Part shown: one piece after another, positions 1-10,168 of the stretch
Layout: each line of letters begins with the position of its first letter
Position numbering within the stretch: position 1 is the stretch's first letter
Assembly: GCA_000969725.1 (NCBI GenBank)
Contig: JXSR01S011684.1
DNA length: 25,917 nucleotides
DNA from: Ophiothrix spiculata
Taxonomy: Eukaryota > Echinodermata > Ophiuroidea > Amphilepidida > Ophiotrichidae
Direction: 5' to 3' (one strand)
Notes under the pieces: generated by a model
Told to the model about the DNA's origin: nothing
Database searches by the model: none
What the model saw: the letters and a program-made list of their open reading frames with translations, nothing else
Translations under genes and position numbers: made by a program

Positions 1-1542
1 TCATTTTGACGTCACGACCAAATGTTTGGTAGGGGAAATTTTGTTTGGAGGCCGACTATGGTTCGGCCCTTAGAAACTTTTCAGTATTTTGTTTCAGGTG
101 ATAAACAACTCTGTTGACAAGATATCAATACCCTTGGATCAATTGTAATGCAAGAGTGACTTAAAAGATCTAATCTTATGAAATTTTCTCATTTTCTTGT
201 GTGTTTTGAGGGGGATAGAATATGTGACTATTTTAGTGAAGTTTTTAGTGTGCATATTAATCTGAGTAAACAAATTTCCATTGAAACAGAGATGAAAAAG
301 TGTTTTCAAACGGATTCAGTTTGGAGACCTCTTATATCCCAAATCCATTTTTCCTCACTGCAAGAAGAACCAATGCATATACTTTTCAATTATGTTTTCT
401 GAGAAATTAATAACTGATGATTTCTTTCTGTTTGATATTTTCAGTTATTTATGTTAATACAACCACCCTAAAGTATATTAGTGTTAGACCAAATTAAACT
501 TTGGGATGGTTTTTTGGGAACTACTCCCTAAGTATGGTGATTAACCATGAGTCTTATTCCATTTGACAACATTAACTAGACTTGACTGTCTCTGAAGAGA
601 CAGGAACCCTGCTGACTGTCCTTTTTGTCATAAGACATCTGCATGCATAAATCATATAATCGCGTCAAAGGTACCCCCCATGGAAAGGTTGGACGATGGG
701 GTCACAATTGACACTTTTGATTGCTGGACAAAGATGGAACAATTTAACTGCTTAACTTTTGAAATTGGACAAAGTTGAAAATTTGACCTTTCCTTTCAAT
801 TTTGACCCCCAGGGAAAGGTCGAACGATGGAGGCACATTAGTGTATTGGAACTTTTGATTGCTGGTCCAAGGCGTACAATTTGACACCTTGGAACTTTGA
901 AATCAGACCAAGTTGAAAATTTGATCTTTCTTTTCACCTTTGACCCCCAGGGAAAGGTCGAAACTATTGACACTTTTGATCGCTGGTCCAAGGTGAACAA
1001 TTTGACACCTTAAACTTTGAAATTGGACAAAGTTGAAAATTTGACCTTTCTTTTCACCATTGACCCCAGGAAAAGTTTTAGGCAATCATGGGATCACCAT
1101 GGAAACCTTTGATTGCTGTTCCAAGACAAAATAAAGTTTTTGACCCCGTGACCCCTACGTGACCTCTGAAGGTCATGGGTCAAGTGACATAAATAGGAAG
1201 TAACTCTGGTCCCATGACCCAAGTTTGATACAAAATTGGATAGATTCAGCCCATATTTATTAGTTGCACAAAATATTGGGCGAGACGCAGTCAAGCCCAA
1301 ATATTTAAAACTCATAGTGAGACATCCAATTTTGTCATTATTGTGCGTACTGTCCAATACTATCATTGGACAGCTCAAAGCATGATAATTGTCAAAATCA
1401 TGTCAGAGAGATGTAAGACATCAAAGTGTGCCAGAAGAAAAAAAGAAGAAAGAAAGAAACTTGTCAAAAACAAAACCTTTTGGCAGGGTAATTATAATGA
1501 TCTATTTTAACAAATGTTGAATTTCTTTGATTTCATTTGCAG
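1..1542 (+). other. Upstream intron, 3' part (no exon recognised)
   Basis: This stretch precedes exon A and ends in a normal acceptor (pyrimidine-rich tract, then CAG at 1540-1542), so it is read as the 3' part of an intron. It contains a tandem repeat at 682-1130, described separately. The short open frames here have no recognisable protein features and are interrupted by many stops. I looked for another exon near the left edge. An acceptor-like TTTCAG lies near 100, but the frame after it stops after about 15 codons, so none is called. Confidence 0.5.
682..1130. repeat. Imperfect tandem repeat, about 120-138 bp unit, roughly 3.5 copies
   Basis: The block GGAAAGGT recurs at 682, 813 and 951, and a degraded form recurs at 1069, giving periods of about 131, 138 and 118 bp. 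Each unit also carries the phrases ACTTTTGATTGCTGG, CAATTTGACACCTT, AAAGTTGAAAATTTGACC and TTTTGACCCC in the same order. The copies differ by substitutions and small indels, so this is an old minisatellite or an internal repeat of a dead element. The minus-strand open frames in it simply follow the repeat and are not taken as genes. Confidence 0.85.
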
Positions 1543-1874
1543 TTATTGAAACACCGCCCAACCATGGAGGAGGACCACCTGGTGTCTCGCCTAAATCTGC
1601 GGGGTCAAAGGTCAACAACGACTTTCCTCCTCCACCACCACCAGCAACTCAGAGTATGCCTGTGGGTCACATGCCACCTCCTGCAAAAAGTCCACCCCCT
1701 CCAGCTCCCAAAGCCAAACCAAAGAAGAAGTCTATTCCCAATGAGTCCGAGCTGATGGCAGCTTCACCAAACGGGGCTTCCACAAGCGGATTTCCTCCTG
1801 AGTGGCAAGAAGAACTGGCAAATCTACCTCCTTGGAAGAGGGCGATGAGGGAGAAGAAAATGAGAGAAGAATTG
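1543..1874 (+). CDS. Exon A: proline-rich region plus first WK motif (internal coding exon)
   Basis: This is an internal coding exon with acceptor CAG ending at 1542 and a consensus donor GTGAGT at 1875. It enters in phase 1 (two bases complete a split codon) and leaves in phase 0, encoding 110 full residues. Numbering from the Ile at 1545, residues 28-33 are six prolines, and residues 44-59 hold further PPP/PPPP runs and a basic KPKKK stretch. This is the kind of sequence that binds SH3, EVH1 or profilin domains. Residues 83-110 contain FPPEW and then LPPWKRAMREKK, the first of three P-x-W-K motifs. The exon is out of frame beyond the donor and soon meets a stop, which supports splicing at 1874. 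The motif resembles, from memory, the N-terminal motif of the actin-associated proteins phostensin and taperin, and also suggests espin-type proteins; orthology is not established. The start codon and 5' exons lie outside the window. Confidence 0.85.
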
Positions 1875-2159
1875 GTGAGTTTCATGCTAGTTTTGTGTTC
1901 CATTGCTTTCTCAACAGTACATTCACTCCCGCTCGAAAGTGTTTCCGCATGATTAAAACTTTCAGAAACCTTGTTTTTTATAATAAACTACCTAAAATCA
2001 TCAAAAAGTCATACTAGTATAGGTCACTTGCCTATTCAGTATGAATAAATTGATATTTGTTTTAATATTTGTTCTTCTATTGCCATAGAAATGGTCCGAA
2101 TATGTCATAGACGTCAGATATAGGGCATGAAATTGCTGCTGAGGCAGGCCACTCTCGGT

Positions 2160-2240
2160 GACTTAATATAGCTGGACTTTGGATCAGGATACCGGGGGTC
2201 AGGGGGTTCAAATCCCAGGGAAGCTAGAAATGTTAGTGAC
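2160..2240 (+). repeat. tRNA-related SINE fragment
   Basis: A good RNA polymerase III B box (GGTTCAAATCC, 2205-2215) follows a tRNA-like stretch, but the A box is weak and no SINE body can be recognised downstream. It is most likely the decayed head of a tRNA-derived SINE lying in the intron. A functional tRNA is unlikely, because I could not form a convincing acceptor stem around it. Confidence 0.4.
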
Positions 2241-2327
2241 ATATTCGGACAGTTTTTACACATGCAGAATTAGGGTTAATGCATGATGTTACTAAATTTG
2301 AAAAATCTTAGTGTTGCTATTGAAATA

Positions 2328-2901
2328 CTGTAAAACATGTTAATTTTGCGAGGTATTTAATTTCGCGAATTTCGCGAGGGAAAATAATTTGCGAAATTAA
2401 ATCCTCACGAAAATATTGTCCAAGTTCATGTCTTGTTTAATAAGAAATGGCTTGTCAGCTCTTGTATTTGTGTATTGTTAAATAGCCCCTCTGTGATACG
2501 ATCTATAAAACCGCACCCCTATTTTGATGTTGTAAATGGATGGTCCAAGTACTGGATGTAAACAAACTTCAAGTCTTGCGGTCGGCAGTCAATGCAATGT
2601 AGTGTTTTATTGGGTTTGTTTGATCGTAAAATTTTTGATTTATTTCTGCAATATGACTGCTTACTTTTACAATAGTTTTAAACATCATGCGTGGAGCCTT
2701 TTTTCATGCCGACTTTCAAGGTATTTTAGTAATATTTTGACAGGAACACAGAAGACTAGAAGATAATATTTGGCCTTCCGAATTCGGAAGACATACATAA
2801 TCATGACAAAATTCCAAATTCGCGAAATTTGATACTCGCGAAAATGTCACTTATTGCAAATTAGCGAAATAAACTCCCCACGAAATTTAAGTGTTTTACA
2901 G
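2328..2901. mobile_element. Mariner-like MITE with TA target duplication
   Basis: Inverted ends CTGTAAAACA at 2328 and TGTTTTACAG at 2892-2901 are flanked on both sides by TA (2326-2327 and 2902-2903), as expected for the Tc1/mariner superfamily. The subterminal parts are also complementary, built around repeated TTTCGCGAA and GCGAAATT words. At 574 bp, with no plausible transposase frame, it is a non-autonomous element. It lies inside the intron between exons A and B. Confidence 0.75.
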
Positions 2902-2947
2902 TAACTGAAACTCCTAGTCTAGAGTCATTTTGGAGCCTGAATACAGG

Positions 2948-3289
2948 AAGTGGCTTGCCCAGGATTTTTGAGTGATGGGGCATAACCATCAGTTTCCCCC
3001 GAATGACGATGCTAAAAAAAAAAAAGTACACCCAAAATTTTTTGACGTAGCTCTTGATAAGTGACAAGCAAAAAAAAAAAAGGTATCATAAGCGCATGGC
3101 AAGTTTTTCAAACGATTTTTAAAACATATACATATTATATTTTTATTATATTTTCTTTTGATTTTTTCTCTTATCCCCTTTCTTTTCTTTATAATGTCAA
3201 GGTCCCTGAATGGGCCTATTTTCCCCCGACTGACTCGCCAAACTAGGGGGATGTGCCCCCTCGCCCCCCTCACTTTGGGCACACCACTG
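2948..3289. mobile_element. hAT-type MITE with perfect 8-bp target duplication
   Basis: The direct repeat AATACAGG stands at 2940-2947 and 3290-3297. Between these lie inverted ends AAGTGGCTTGCCC (left) and, read on the minus strand, CAGTGGTGTGCCC (right). An 8-bp target duplication with CAGTGG-type ends is characteristic of the hAT superfamily. Inner sequence is also partly complementary (CCCCC-rich blocks near 2996 and 3220-3270). The 342-bp length and lack of a coding frame make it non-autonomous. The intact duplication suggests it is younger than its neighbours. Confidence 0.8.
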
Positions 3290-3364
3290 AATACAGGCGC
3301 TTCTCTTGAGTCCGGGTGGTTCCACAGTTGAGAGTGCTTGAAACTCCCTTGTCATTGTTTAGAT

Positions 3365-4071
3365 CAGTGGTGGGCAACCTGTTTACCGTCGCGGGCCAAA
3401 TAAAAAGTTGCGATCATTATTTTGCAGACCACCAGAACTACAAATTTCAGGAAAGATAAAAAACTTATACCGTATTCAAATTTTAAGGCCTTCTTTTGTT
3501 ACTTTATAACTGTCGGTAAAATAATTAGAAAAGATCTTGAAGAGCTCATGAAGACTTTTGAATTTAAAATTGGTTAATTCCAAGGGGGCACCCCAATGTG
3601 ATAGTTGATATCATCGTCTCAGTAATGAGTCCCATTTCTTGACGAAAAATTACTCACCAAATTAACAACTTTACAGTCGATATTAAGAAATTTGTACCAA
3701 AATGACAAAAATTTACACTTATACAAGACCTGTATCTTTATGACTTACCAACGAAAATGTCAAATTAATTTTTTTAGACCACACAATGAATGATCTTTTT
3801 TCTTTAAAGTGTTACACTCAATACCCCTAATTTTTCATCTCCTAGAAGCACATGTACGTCATTATTTCAAAATGTGAGTGCCCTAGGGAAAATACAAACA
3901 TATCCATGAGCTTTCCTTCAAATTTCTTGACTTATACCTCGCTTAATTTATAATAAGCCAAAAACTAGTAACTGATGATTGAAATGATTATTGATGATTT
4001 TTTTTCCTTTCGATCTCTAAAAAAGTTAGGCGTGCCACATGTGGCCTGCGGGCCGTAAGTTGCCACCAGAG
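3365..4071. mobile_element. hAT-like non-autonomous element, degraded right end
   Basis: The left end CAGTGGTGGGCAACC followed by a CGGGCC-rich block matches, in inverted form, the right end GGGCCGTAAGTTGCCACCAGAG. The TIR is thus about 30 bp with mismatches, and one end has lost its canonical bases. The would-be 8-bp flanks (3357-3364 and 4072-4079) agree at only about half of their positions, so the insertion is old. The 707-bp interior is AT-rich with no transposase-like frame. Confidence 0.6.
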
Positions 4072-4392
4072 GTCCCTGTTACTCAAATTGGGGGAAGGGG
4101 GTACTCAACTTTCATTTTGATATTTTGGTATAGGGTGTGCGACAGTTCCAAAATGGAGGCTTAAAGAATGAGTAGGTGAGAAGGCACCAAAAATAGGGGC
4201 TTGAAGAACTGATTCTTTTGGGGAAAAAAATAAGACAGAAAGAACTTAATTTAATAATATCCAGTATTTATACTGCGCTATTCACCATAGTATCATAGCG
4301 TTTGACATTATTACGCTATTATTAGGAAATCATCACAACCATCTCACCTCAACTAGATCGCAATCTTAAGATGCCGACCTATCGGAACTTAG

Positions 4393-4556
4393 ATTGTAAT
4401 ATTCCCCTAACAGCTCCCCAATGCGCTTGGGTGGACGAAGCAATCGAGATTAATTGTCTTGCCCAAGGACATAACCCGTTGGCCGTAGCGGGGCTCGAAC
4501 TCACGACCTCATGATTCGGAGTCCTGCACTGTTCCACTAGACCACACGACCTCCCG
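4393..4556 (-). repeat. tRNA-derived SINE, minus strand
   Basis: On the minus strand the head shows an A box TGGTCTAGTGG (4534-4544) and a B-box region GGTCGTGAGTTCGAGCC (4490-4508) at tRNA-like spacing. A body follows containing TCCTTGGGCAAGAC, a phrase seen in SINE bodies of several marine invertebrates (from memory). It sits about 130 bp upstream of exon B, in antisense orientation to the gene. Confidence 0.8.
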
Positions 4557-4686
4557 TCCAATAAATTGAAGCATCAAATTTTTGCTAAACTAAGGCTTGT
4601 TATTACTATTATTATTACTGTTGTTGTTGTTGTCTGTTGATATTTATTTCATTTATTTGTTTATTTATTTCATCTGAATTTTTCAG

Positions 4687-4932
4687 AAACGTCACGAAGA
4701 AGAGAGACGTAAGCAAGAGGAGGAGGAGGCTAAATGGGCGGGTATACCAGATTGGAAGAAGCAAATGATGCTAAAGAAAGAGAAGAAAAAACAGGAAGAT
4801 ATGGAGAAAATGATTGACAAAGAAGCCGTAGAATTTGAGAAGAAATTAGCAGGAATGCCAGCGTGGAAGCAGGAAATCGTACGCAAGAAAATGGCAATGG
4901 AAGGTGCTGATGGGAGTAATAATAACCAGTAG
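4687..4932 (+). CDS. Exon B: terminal coding exon with second and third WK motifs
   Basis: The acceptor TTTTTCAG ends at 4686 and the exon enters in phase 0, matching exon A exactly. It encodes 81 residues and ends with TAG at 4930-4932. Residues are numbered on from exon A: 111-126 are a Glu/Lys/Arg-rich, probably helical segment; 130-141 read IPDWKKQMMLKK; 142-163 are again highly charged; 167-178 read MPAWKQEIVRKK; and the tail is GADGSNNNQ. Trp97, Trp133 and Trp170 are 36 and 37 residues apart, so the C-terminus is a three-copy repeat of hydrophobic-P-x-W-K joined by charged helix. No WH2, LIM or kinase motif is seen. An actin- or cytoskeleton-associated role is inferred from motif similarity only. 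Confidence 0.88.
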   Translation, partial: KRHEEERRKQEEEEAKWAGIPDWKKQMMLKKEKKKQEDMEKMIDKEAVEFEKKLAGMPAWKQEIVRKKMAMEGADGSNNNQ

Positions 4933-5335
4933 GAAAGTCAATGCTTCAATTTATTGGACAATACGAGTTGGTATCAAAAGAATTTAAAGATCACCCAGAA
5001 GGAAAGGAACTTTATCGATGAACTTTTTTCAGGATGGGCACTTGTCCTTGTGTTCATAATAGTCCAAAAATGATATCAATGGCATTTATAGTTAGAAACA
5101 GGTGTCGATAGATGATAACAACCTGTCTCCGCTAACCTGATAAACTGCATGGAGAAATCAAAGATTTGTGGCGTGATTACATCCCTGAATTCGAAGGGTT
5201 ATACGCCAGTAATTCTATGATGAAATGCCAAAAGTTTAGATGTCTGATACTATAGTATAGGTTAGGATCTCTGTTTCATTTGATACCAAAATTTTTGAAA
5301 TTTGTCCAAAAATGACGTCATGATGACGCAATAAA
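4933..5335 (+). terminator. 3' UTR to first canonical polyadenylation signal
   Basis: Non-coding sequence follows the TAG of exon B. The first AATAAA is at 5330-5335; others occur at 5802-5807, 5859-5864 and 6056-6061. The transcript could end about 20 bases after any of these. The first is preferred only because it is nearest, and no GT-rich downstream element clearly decides the matter. Confidence 0.5.
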
Positions 5336-7019
5336 GCATGGGCTACCTGAAAATGTTGATTTTAGCGAATGACAATGTGGATTTATTTGGCTAAATGAGG
5401 ACCTCTACAAAGTCGATCTGTGGACAGTCAATTTTAAGTAGGAGAAATGTGTTTCTTTGCACATTGGCTATGTAAAGATGACTTAAGGGGCCCTGTGCAT
5501 AAGGTGTGAAATCACATTACCACAATTCCTTAGACCTTGTAAACAAACATTTTGGGTGCAGGGCCATATTTTATTTAAATTTCTTAGTCACCGAGTGTGA
5601 TTTTACTACCTAATAAGGAATGTTTGCTCTCCATTAGTTGATACATGATAGAGCTTTCAGCGTCATTGGAGTCACGCATTGGAAATCACAGCGCGATGTA
5701 GATATGTGCATGTATCGTACACAAAAGCTTTACTGGATTTTGAATATTTCATGTTTGAAAAGGGGTGCACGTTTTTCCAATCATGTTTATTGTTTTTTGA
5801 CAATAAATTTTCATCATTCTTGGTTTACAAATCATTCAAATTTGTGACTAAGAATGAGAATAAAAGATACAATTTAATGTTTTGCCTGTCATGTATCATC
5901 TCATTATTTTTGGTATTGGACACCTCCTGCAGAGGTCCCCATTACTCAAAATAATGTACGACCATCCTTTATGAGACGATAAGGTGTATATCCAAACATA
6001 TCGGCTCACTTGAGAGACATTTGCTACATACATTCCCTCCTACCGATCCACTCAGAATAAAAGGAAATGTCTCATTGTAAAGATTGTATTGTACCAATGT
6101 TGTTTCAGAGTGGGTAGGCCCATTTCTCCCCATGGTTAAGATATCCTCAAATCAGAGAGTAAGGCTTGACGTCCAAAGACATCCCCTCACCCGAGACATT
6201 TGCTTGAGATCTTCCCTGTAACTTATTCAGTCAAATGGATAGGTTAAATCGATGTTACCATCGATTTGTATAATGCTAACACCGATTTAACCAATATTCA
6301 AGCATTGCAAGTAATATTATATTGTCTCCATTTTCGGGAATATGTCAGAGCGAATATTGTGAGCGAATATCTCTCGATTGAGCGAATGTCAAGCCTTAAA
6401 GTGTAAGTAAATATCTCCAGATCAGGGAATGTATTTGGATGAAGGCCCTTATTGAAAGGATGAAGTCACTGTTGAGTTCCTACTCGATAACACCATTGGG
6501 AAAGGGGCTGTGCTAACAGTAGGAATTCAATTTCTTCCTGTTGTCAAAAGAAGTAGCTTATAAATCTTTTTTGTACAAGATTAGGTTGTATTTGAAATCA
6601 AAATAATATTTGTGTTATCAAAGCAATGATTGATTTTGTGGAACACATATCATGTATCATGTTGTTTTCTTTTTATTATTAATATTATGCCAAGTGTATA
6701 TTTAGCATTTTTGTTCAAATCTTTGACTTCCTGAGTCCAAAAAATGATGCCAGTGTGTTTTGATACAGTGCCACTTCAAAACTGGCTGCTGACCACCCGG
6801 AACCGGTAGTTCTTAAAGTATTTTAAAGGGGCAATTCTTGATCCACTTTTCATCCTGAAGGTCACCTTTATCAAAATGGAGTTTTTTAGCTAGTATGAAT
6901 CCTTGACTGGTATATTTTACAAATCCCAAACCATTTTTGCAAATAGTGATTGCATTTTTGAGAAAAGTGCAAGAGAAAATGTGTCATTTTCTAATTAATA
7001 ACTGTCAGGCCCTTTAGGG
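5336..7019. other. Non-coding, possibly extended 3' UTR or intergenic
   Basis: No gene is recognised. Alternative AATAAA signals lie at 5802, 5859 and 6056. A small stem-loop is formed by GGTTAAATCG (6241-6250) and CGATTTAACC (about 6283-6292). The phrase TAAGGCTTGAC near 6159 recurs inverted near 6388. Three GAGCGAAT words stand close together at about 6350-6390. The phrase CAGAGGTCCC..TTACTCAAA near 5930 resembles the right flank of the hAT-like element near 4068. Confidence 0.4.
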
Positions 7020-7215
7020 GAAGCAGGTGGCAAAGCGGTACTTCCCTGCCTTGCACCAATGAGCCCAGGACTGTGTCACGGGTTCGAACCCCGGTCTAGG
7101 CGCTGTATGTGCAATTGGTTGCCAGTCCAAACTTGCTTCCGCAGGTTTTCCTCTGGGCGCTCTGGTTTTCCTCCTGCACTAAAAAAAACCTGGCAAATAG
7201 ATCTGACCATCTGAC
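7020..7215 (+). repeat. tRNA-derived SINE, plus strand
   Basis: A tRNA-like head has an A box within GTGGCAAAGCGGT (7027-7039) and a perfect B box GGTTCGAACCC (7081-7091). A body rich in TTTTCCTC/TCTGG phrases follows, containing two near-copies of GGTTTTCCTC (about 7144 and 7164). A short A-rich run follows in the body, with no clean poly-A tail. It differs from the minus-strand SINE at 4393-4556, so at least two SINE families are present. Confidence 0.75.
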
Positions 7216-7759
7216 AGAGGACCCTCATGGAAAGCAGTGCTAGACACTGATGAGGCTATCCTCTATAAATATGTCATATTTAATTACAACACAGTATATA
7301 CTAGTAGCCTATGGGGATTTTTTAAATGCTAAAAAGCTTGTATCTTGAAAACGAATGTTCAGAATCAAGTGAAATTTTCAGCATGCTTTACTATTCTGTT
7401 TATTTATCCAGAAAAGAGGTGAGATTTTCATCACATCAAAATCATGAATTGCACCTTTAGCCATTTTTGGTTCCCTGGTATGAAATATTTTGAGTGTAAG
7501 GTGATAAGGTTGAATAGACAGGTGGGTCTTGTAAAACAGAAACTTTCTAAAATTATCTATATTGATGCATATCCAAGATTCCAAGGGAATGTCCAAAATG
7601 ACATTTCTAGGATTTCTATATTTTCACGCAGATTCCGACCCAAGCTCCATATTGAGGAGCTGGATATAATGTGTAATAAATTAAACTGTAAGTATTATAT
7701 TATATGGTGCTGCATATAGATGAATATTAATAAATATTGATTAATTATGAATATTAATG
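7216..7759. other. AT-rich non-coding spacer
   Basis: There is an open plus-strand frame of 91 codons at 7444-7719, but it has no recognisable motif, no splice context and no codon bias that would set it apart, so it is not called. The last 40 bases contain repeated GAATATTAAT words next to the start of the tandem duplication. Confidence 0.4.
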
Positions 7760-7909
7760 AAGTAAGACTTAAGTGGCAATAGTGTTGTAAATGGACTGAT
7801 TAAATCATGCACCAATTGTATACTATATTTATTATTTTTCACAATGACATTATTACTGTATACTATAAATTGTTGTTGAGTAATTAGTCACAATGATGTA
7901 AAAAAAATG

Positions 7910-8082
7910 GGCCCGTAGGCCTATTACAGAAAGGTGTTTAGCTAAACCATGGTTTAACTGAACATTGGCTACACAGGAATGATATGCAATGTTGTAGTTT
8001 CAAGCGGAACAGTTCAATGAGCCGTGCTGTTGACGAGAATTAAAACCGTGGTTTAGCTAAACACCTTTCTGGAATACGGGCC
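7910..8082. repeat. 173-bp inverted repeat (MITE-like) inside unit 1
   Basis: The left end GGCCCGTA and the following CAGAAAGGTGTTTAGCTAAACC pair with the right-hand inverted copy GGTTTAGCTAAACACCTTTCTGG and TACGGGCC. The trinucleotide ATG stands directly outside each end (7907-7909 and 8083-8085) and may be the target duplication. Unit 2 contains the same structure at about 9741-9907 with eroded outer ends, so it was present before the duplication. Confidence 0.65.
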
Positions 8083-8118
8083 ATGGTGTTTAAATGAAGG
8101 GACCCATGGTTCGACTGA

Positions 8119-8293
8119 AATAGACCACTTTCGTATGGCCCATAATGCATCTTGAAAGTACCGTAAAGACCTCAGTTATACGCATGACGTCACCTGCGCA
8201 CTAAGTTGTAATTTGGTAGACTGCATAGAAATTCACGGATTTACGGTACCAAACTTTTTAGATGCATTATGGGACAAAGGAAAGTGGTCTATT
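8119..8293. repeat. 175-bp inverted repeat (MITE-like) inside unit 1
   Basis: AATAGACCACTTTC at 8119 is mirrored by GAAAGTGGTCTATT ending at 8293. Inside these, CCCATAATGCATCT and GTACCGTAA are mirrored by AGATGCATTATGGG and TTACGGTAC, so most of the element can fold on itself. The loop contains TGACGTCA (8185-8192). Unit 2 has the same structure at 9944-10125. No clear target duplication beyond TA is seen. Confidence 0.65.
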
Positions 8294-8836
8294 GGGTGAA
8301 TGCATGCACTTGTTGACACCATTTTCAGCAGGTACCCTTATCTTTTCAGCCATATTTTGCACTGACCCAAGTCTTAACTGCAATAAGCTTAATCGCATAC
8401 TATGATATGCAAGGATTCAAGTTTTTTACAAGAATTCCCTGAAGCTGAATTTATTCTTGAAGGAAAACGCAAATGCAATTCTGATCATATTCACCGCAAA
8501 CTCGCAGCAACTGAATTCATATTTTGAAGGTAATTTTTAAACATCTTAATTTTGCAAGCTTTTTTTTAGCAAACTCTTCATCTTACTAACAAACTCTTCT
8601 TACTTGTTTAAAAACAAGTCCATGTTTGAACGTAAACGCAAATGCAATTTAATGAATATTCAACCAAACTCTTGAATTCGCACTCAAAAACAAACAGATT
8701 GCAGCAGCAGACGACGTAAAAACACAATGAAAATTCAGCTTTTTTCAATTTGGTTTGCAATTAACTGGTCAAAATCCCAATCTGCACATGCTTGGTGTGT
8801 GAACTTGCGTCTGCGTCGAGTGTGAATTCAGCTTAA

Positions 8837-9271
8837 GGCTGGGGTAGACCTTCAACTAGCATAAATGTTTTTTGTACTCTAAATATCAAACTAATTGCAT
8901 AGACAATATAAAAGCGGTGGGATTTGTTTACATTTGTTGACCTAATTTTGGCATTTTTTTAAAAGGTAAGAAAAAAATCAAAAATTTGAGAAAATTGTTC
9001 CTAGACATTTGTTTCTAGATTCCAAAAAGCAAAAAAGTTCAACATTTCTCAAATGCAAATTTTAGTTAGGCTTTCCAGAAATGTTGGGGCAATAAATATG
9101 GTTTTTGGCATTTTTTGCCAAAATTGTCATTTTTGGTCACAAACTGATATCATCATCATGTTCAGGATAAAAATCCGCTTCTAAAAATGTATACTTTTAT
9201 AAAGTTTATACAATTAGTTTGAGAGTTAGAGTACAAAAACCATTTATACCATTTGAAGGTCTACCCCAGCC
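8837..9271. mobile_element. TTAA-flanked MITE with about 65-bp inverted ends, only in unit 1
   Basis: TTAA at 8833-8836 and 9272-9275 flanks inverted ends GGCTGGGGTAGACCTTCAA and TTGAAGGTCTACCCCAGCC. Complementarity continues inward for about 65 bp (TTTTTGTACTCTAA and CAAACTAATTG are found inverted on the right). TTAA duplications are made by piggyBac and Kolobok transposases; the ends do not begin with the CCC usual for piggyBac, so the family is open. The element is 435 bp, without a transposase frame. The matching point of unit 2 (about 10912) lacks it. Confidence 0.85.
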
Positions 9272-9328
9272 TTAATCTTTTCAGACCAATTATGGATCCG
9301 ATTATCCCAACAACTATTTGTTGTTATA

Positions 9329-9487
9329 CAAATATTGAATCCCTGAGAGTGCAATAGCACAAAATATAATGAGGTCAAATTTGGACTTTTCTATTTCAAG
9401 AGGCGTAGCTGAGTGAAATGGATCAGTCCAAATTTGACCAAATGATATATTTTGTACTATTGCACGTGCATAGGCATTCAATATTTG
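9329..9487. repeat. Hairpin with roughly 58-bp arms, complete only in unit 1
   Basis: CAAATATTGAAT (9329), GTGCAATAG, ACAAAATATA and GGTCAAATTTGGAC (to about 9388) recur inverted, in mirror order, on the right arm up to CATTCAATATTTG (to 9487). In unit 2 the left arm is largely replaced by a short tandem duplication (10974-11021), so the hairpin survives only in unit 1. Confidence 0.7.
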
Positions 9488-10168
9488 TTTAATATCATGA
9501 TATCACACAGGTTTGTTTCATGCCGTGCAATAGTACAAACTATTGCATGGCTAAAATCACTGTAATCATGATATACAATAAACTAGAGCGAAGTAAGAAG
9601 TGGCAATTAATAGTGTTGTAAGTGAACTGATTAAATCATGCACCAATTGTATACTATATTTATTATTTTTCACAATGACATGATTACTGTATACTACAAA
9701 TTGTTGTGGAATAATTAGTCACAATGATGTAAAAAAAATGGGCATAACAGAAAGGTGTTTAGCTAAACCATGGTTTAACTGAACATTGGCTACACAGGAA
9801 TGATATGCAATGTTGTAGTTTCAAGCGGAAAAGTTCAATGAGCCGTGCTGTTGAGGAGAATTAAAACCTTGGTTTAGCAAAACACCTTTCTGGAATAATT
9901 AAGGGCCATGGTGTTTAAATGCAGGGACCCATGGTTTGACTGAAATAGACCACTTTCATATGGCCCATAATGCATCTTGAAAGTACCGTTAAGACCATAT
10001 TCCTCAGTTATACGCATGACGTCACCTGCGCACTAAGTTGAAATTTGGTAGACTGCACAGAAATTTACGGATTTACGGTACCGAACTTTTTAGATGCATT
10101 ATGGGACAAAGGAAAGTGGTCTATTGGGTGAATGCACTTGTTGACACCAATTTGTGCAGGTACCCTTA

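Larger units (their letters stand above)
7760..9589. repeat. Tandem duplication, unit 1
   Basis: Beginning at GAAGTAAGACTTAAGTGG and ending at ACAATAAACTAGAGC, this segment is repeated head-to-tail at 9590-11181 with only scattered mismatches and small indels. Shared landmarks in order are TTAAATCATGCACCAATTG, the GGTGTTTAGCTAAACC hairpin, the TAGACCACTTTC hairpin, TGGTTTGCAATTAACTGG, and the CAATAGTACAAACTATTGC region. Removing its private TTAA-type MITE (8837-9271) leaves about 1.39 kb. No protein-coding frame is evident. Confidence 0.9.

Noticed and set aside
903..1085. Minus-strand frames with similar peptides
   Set aside because: They arise from the 120-138 bp tandem repeat, not from a repeated protein domain.
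1670..1903. Minus-strand frame opposite exon A
   Set aside because: It is the antisense shadow of the proline-rich coding exon, which has matching splice signals on the plus strand.
7081..7091. Possible functional tRNA gene because of a perfect B box
   Set aside because: The sequence does not close into an acceptor stem at tRNA length and continues into a SINE body.
7444..7719. 91-codon open frame on the plus strand
   Set aside because: No motif, no Kozak or splice context, and it lies in AT-rich DNA where open frames of this size arise by chance.
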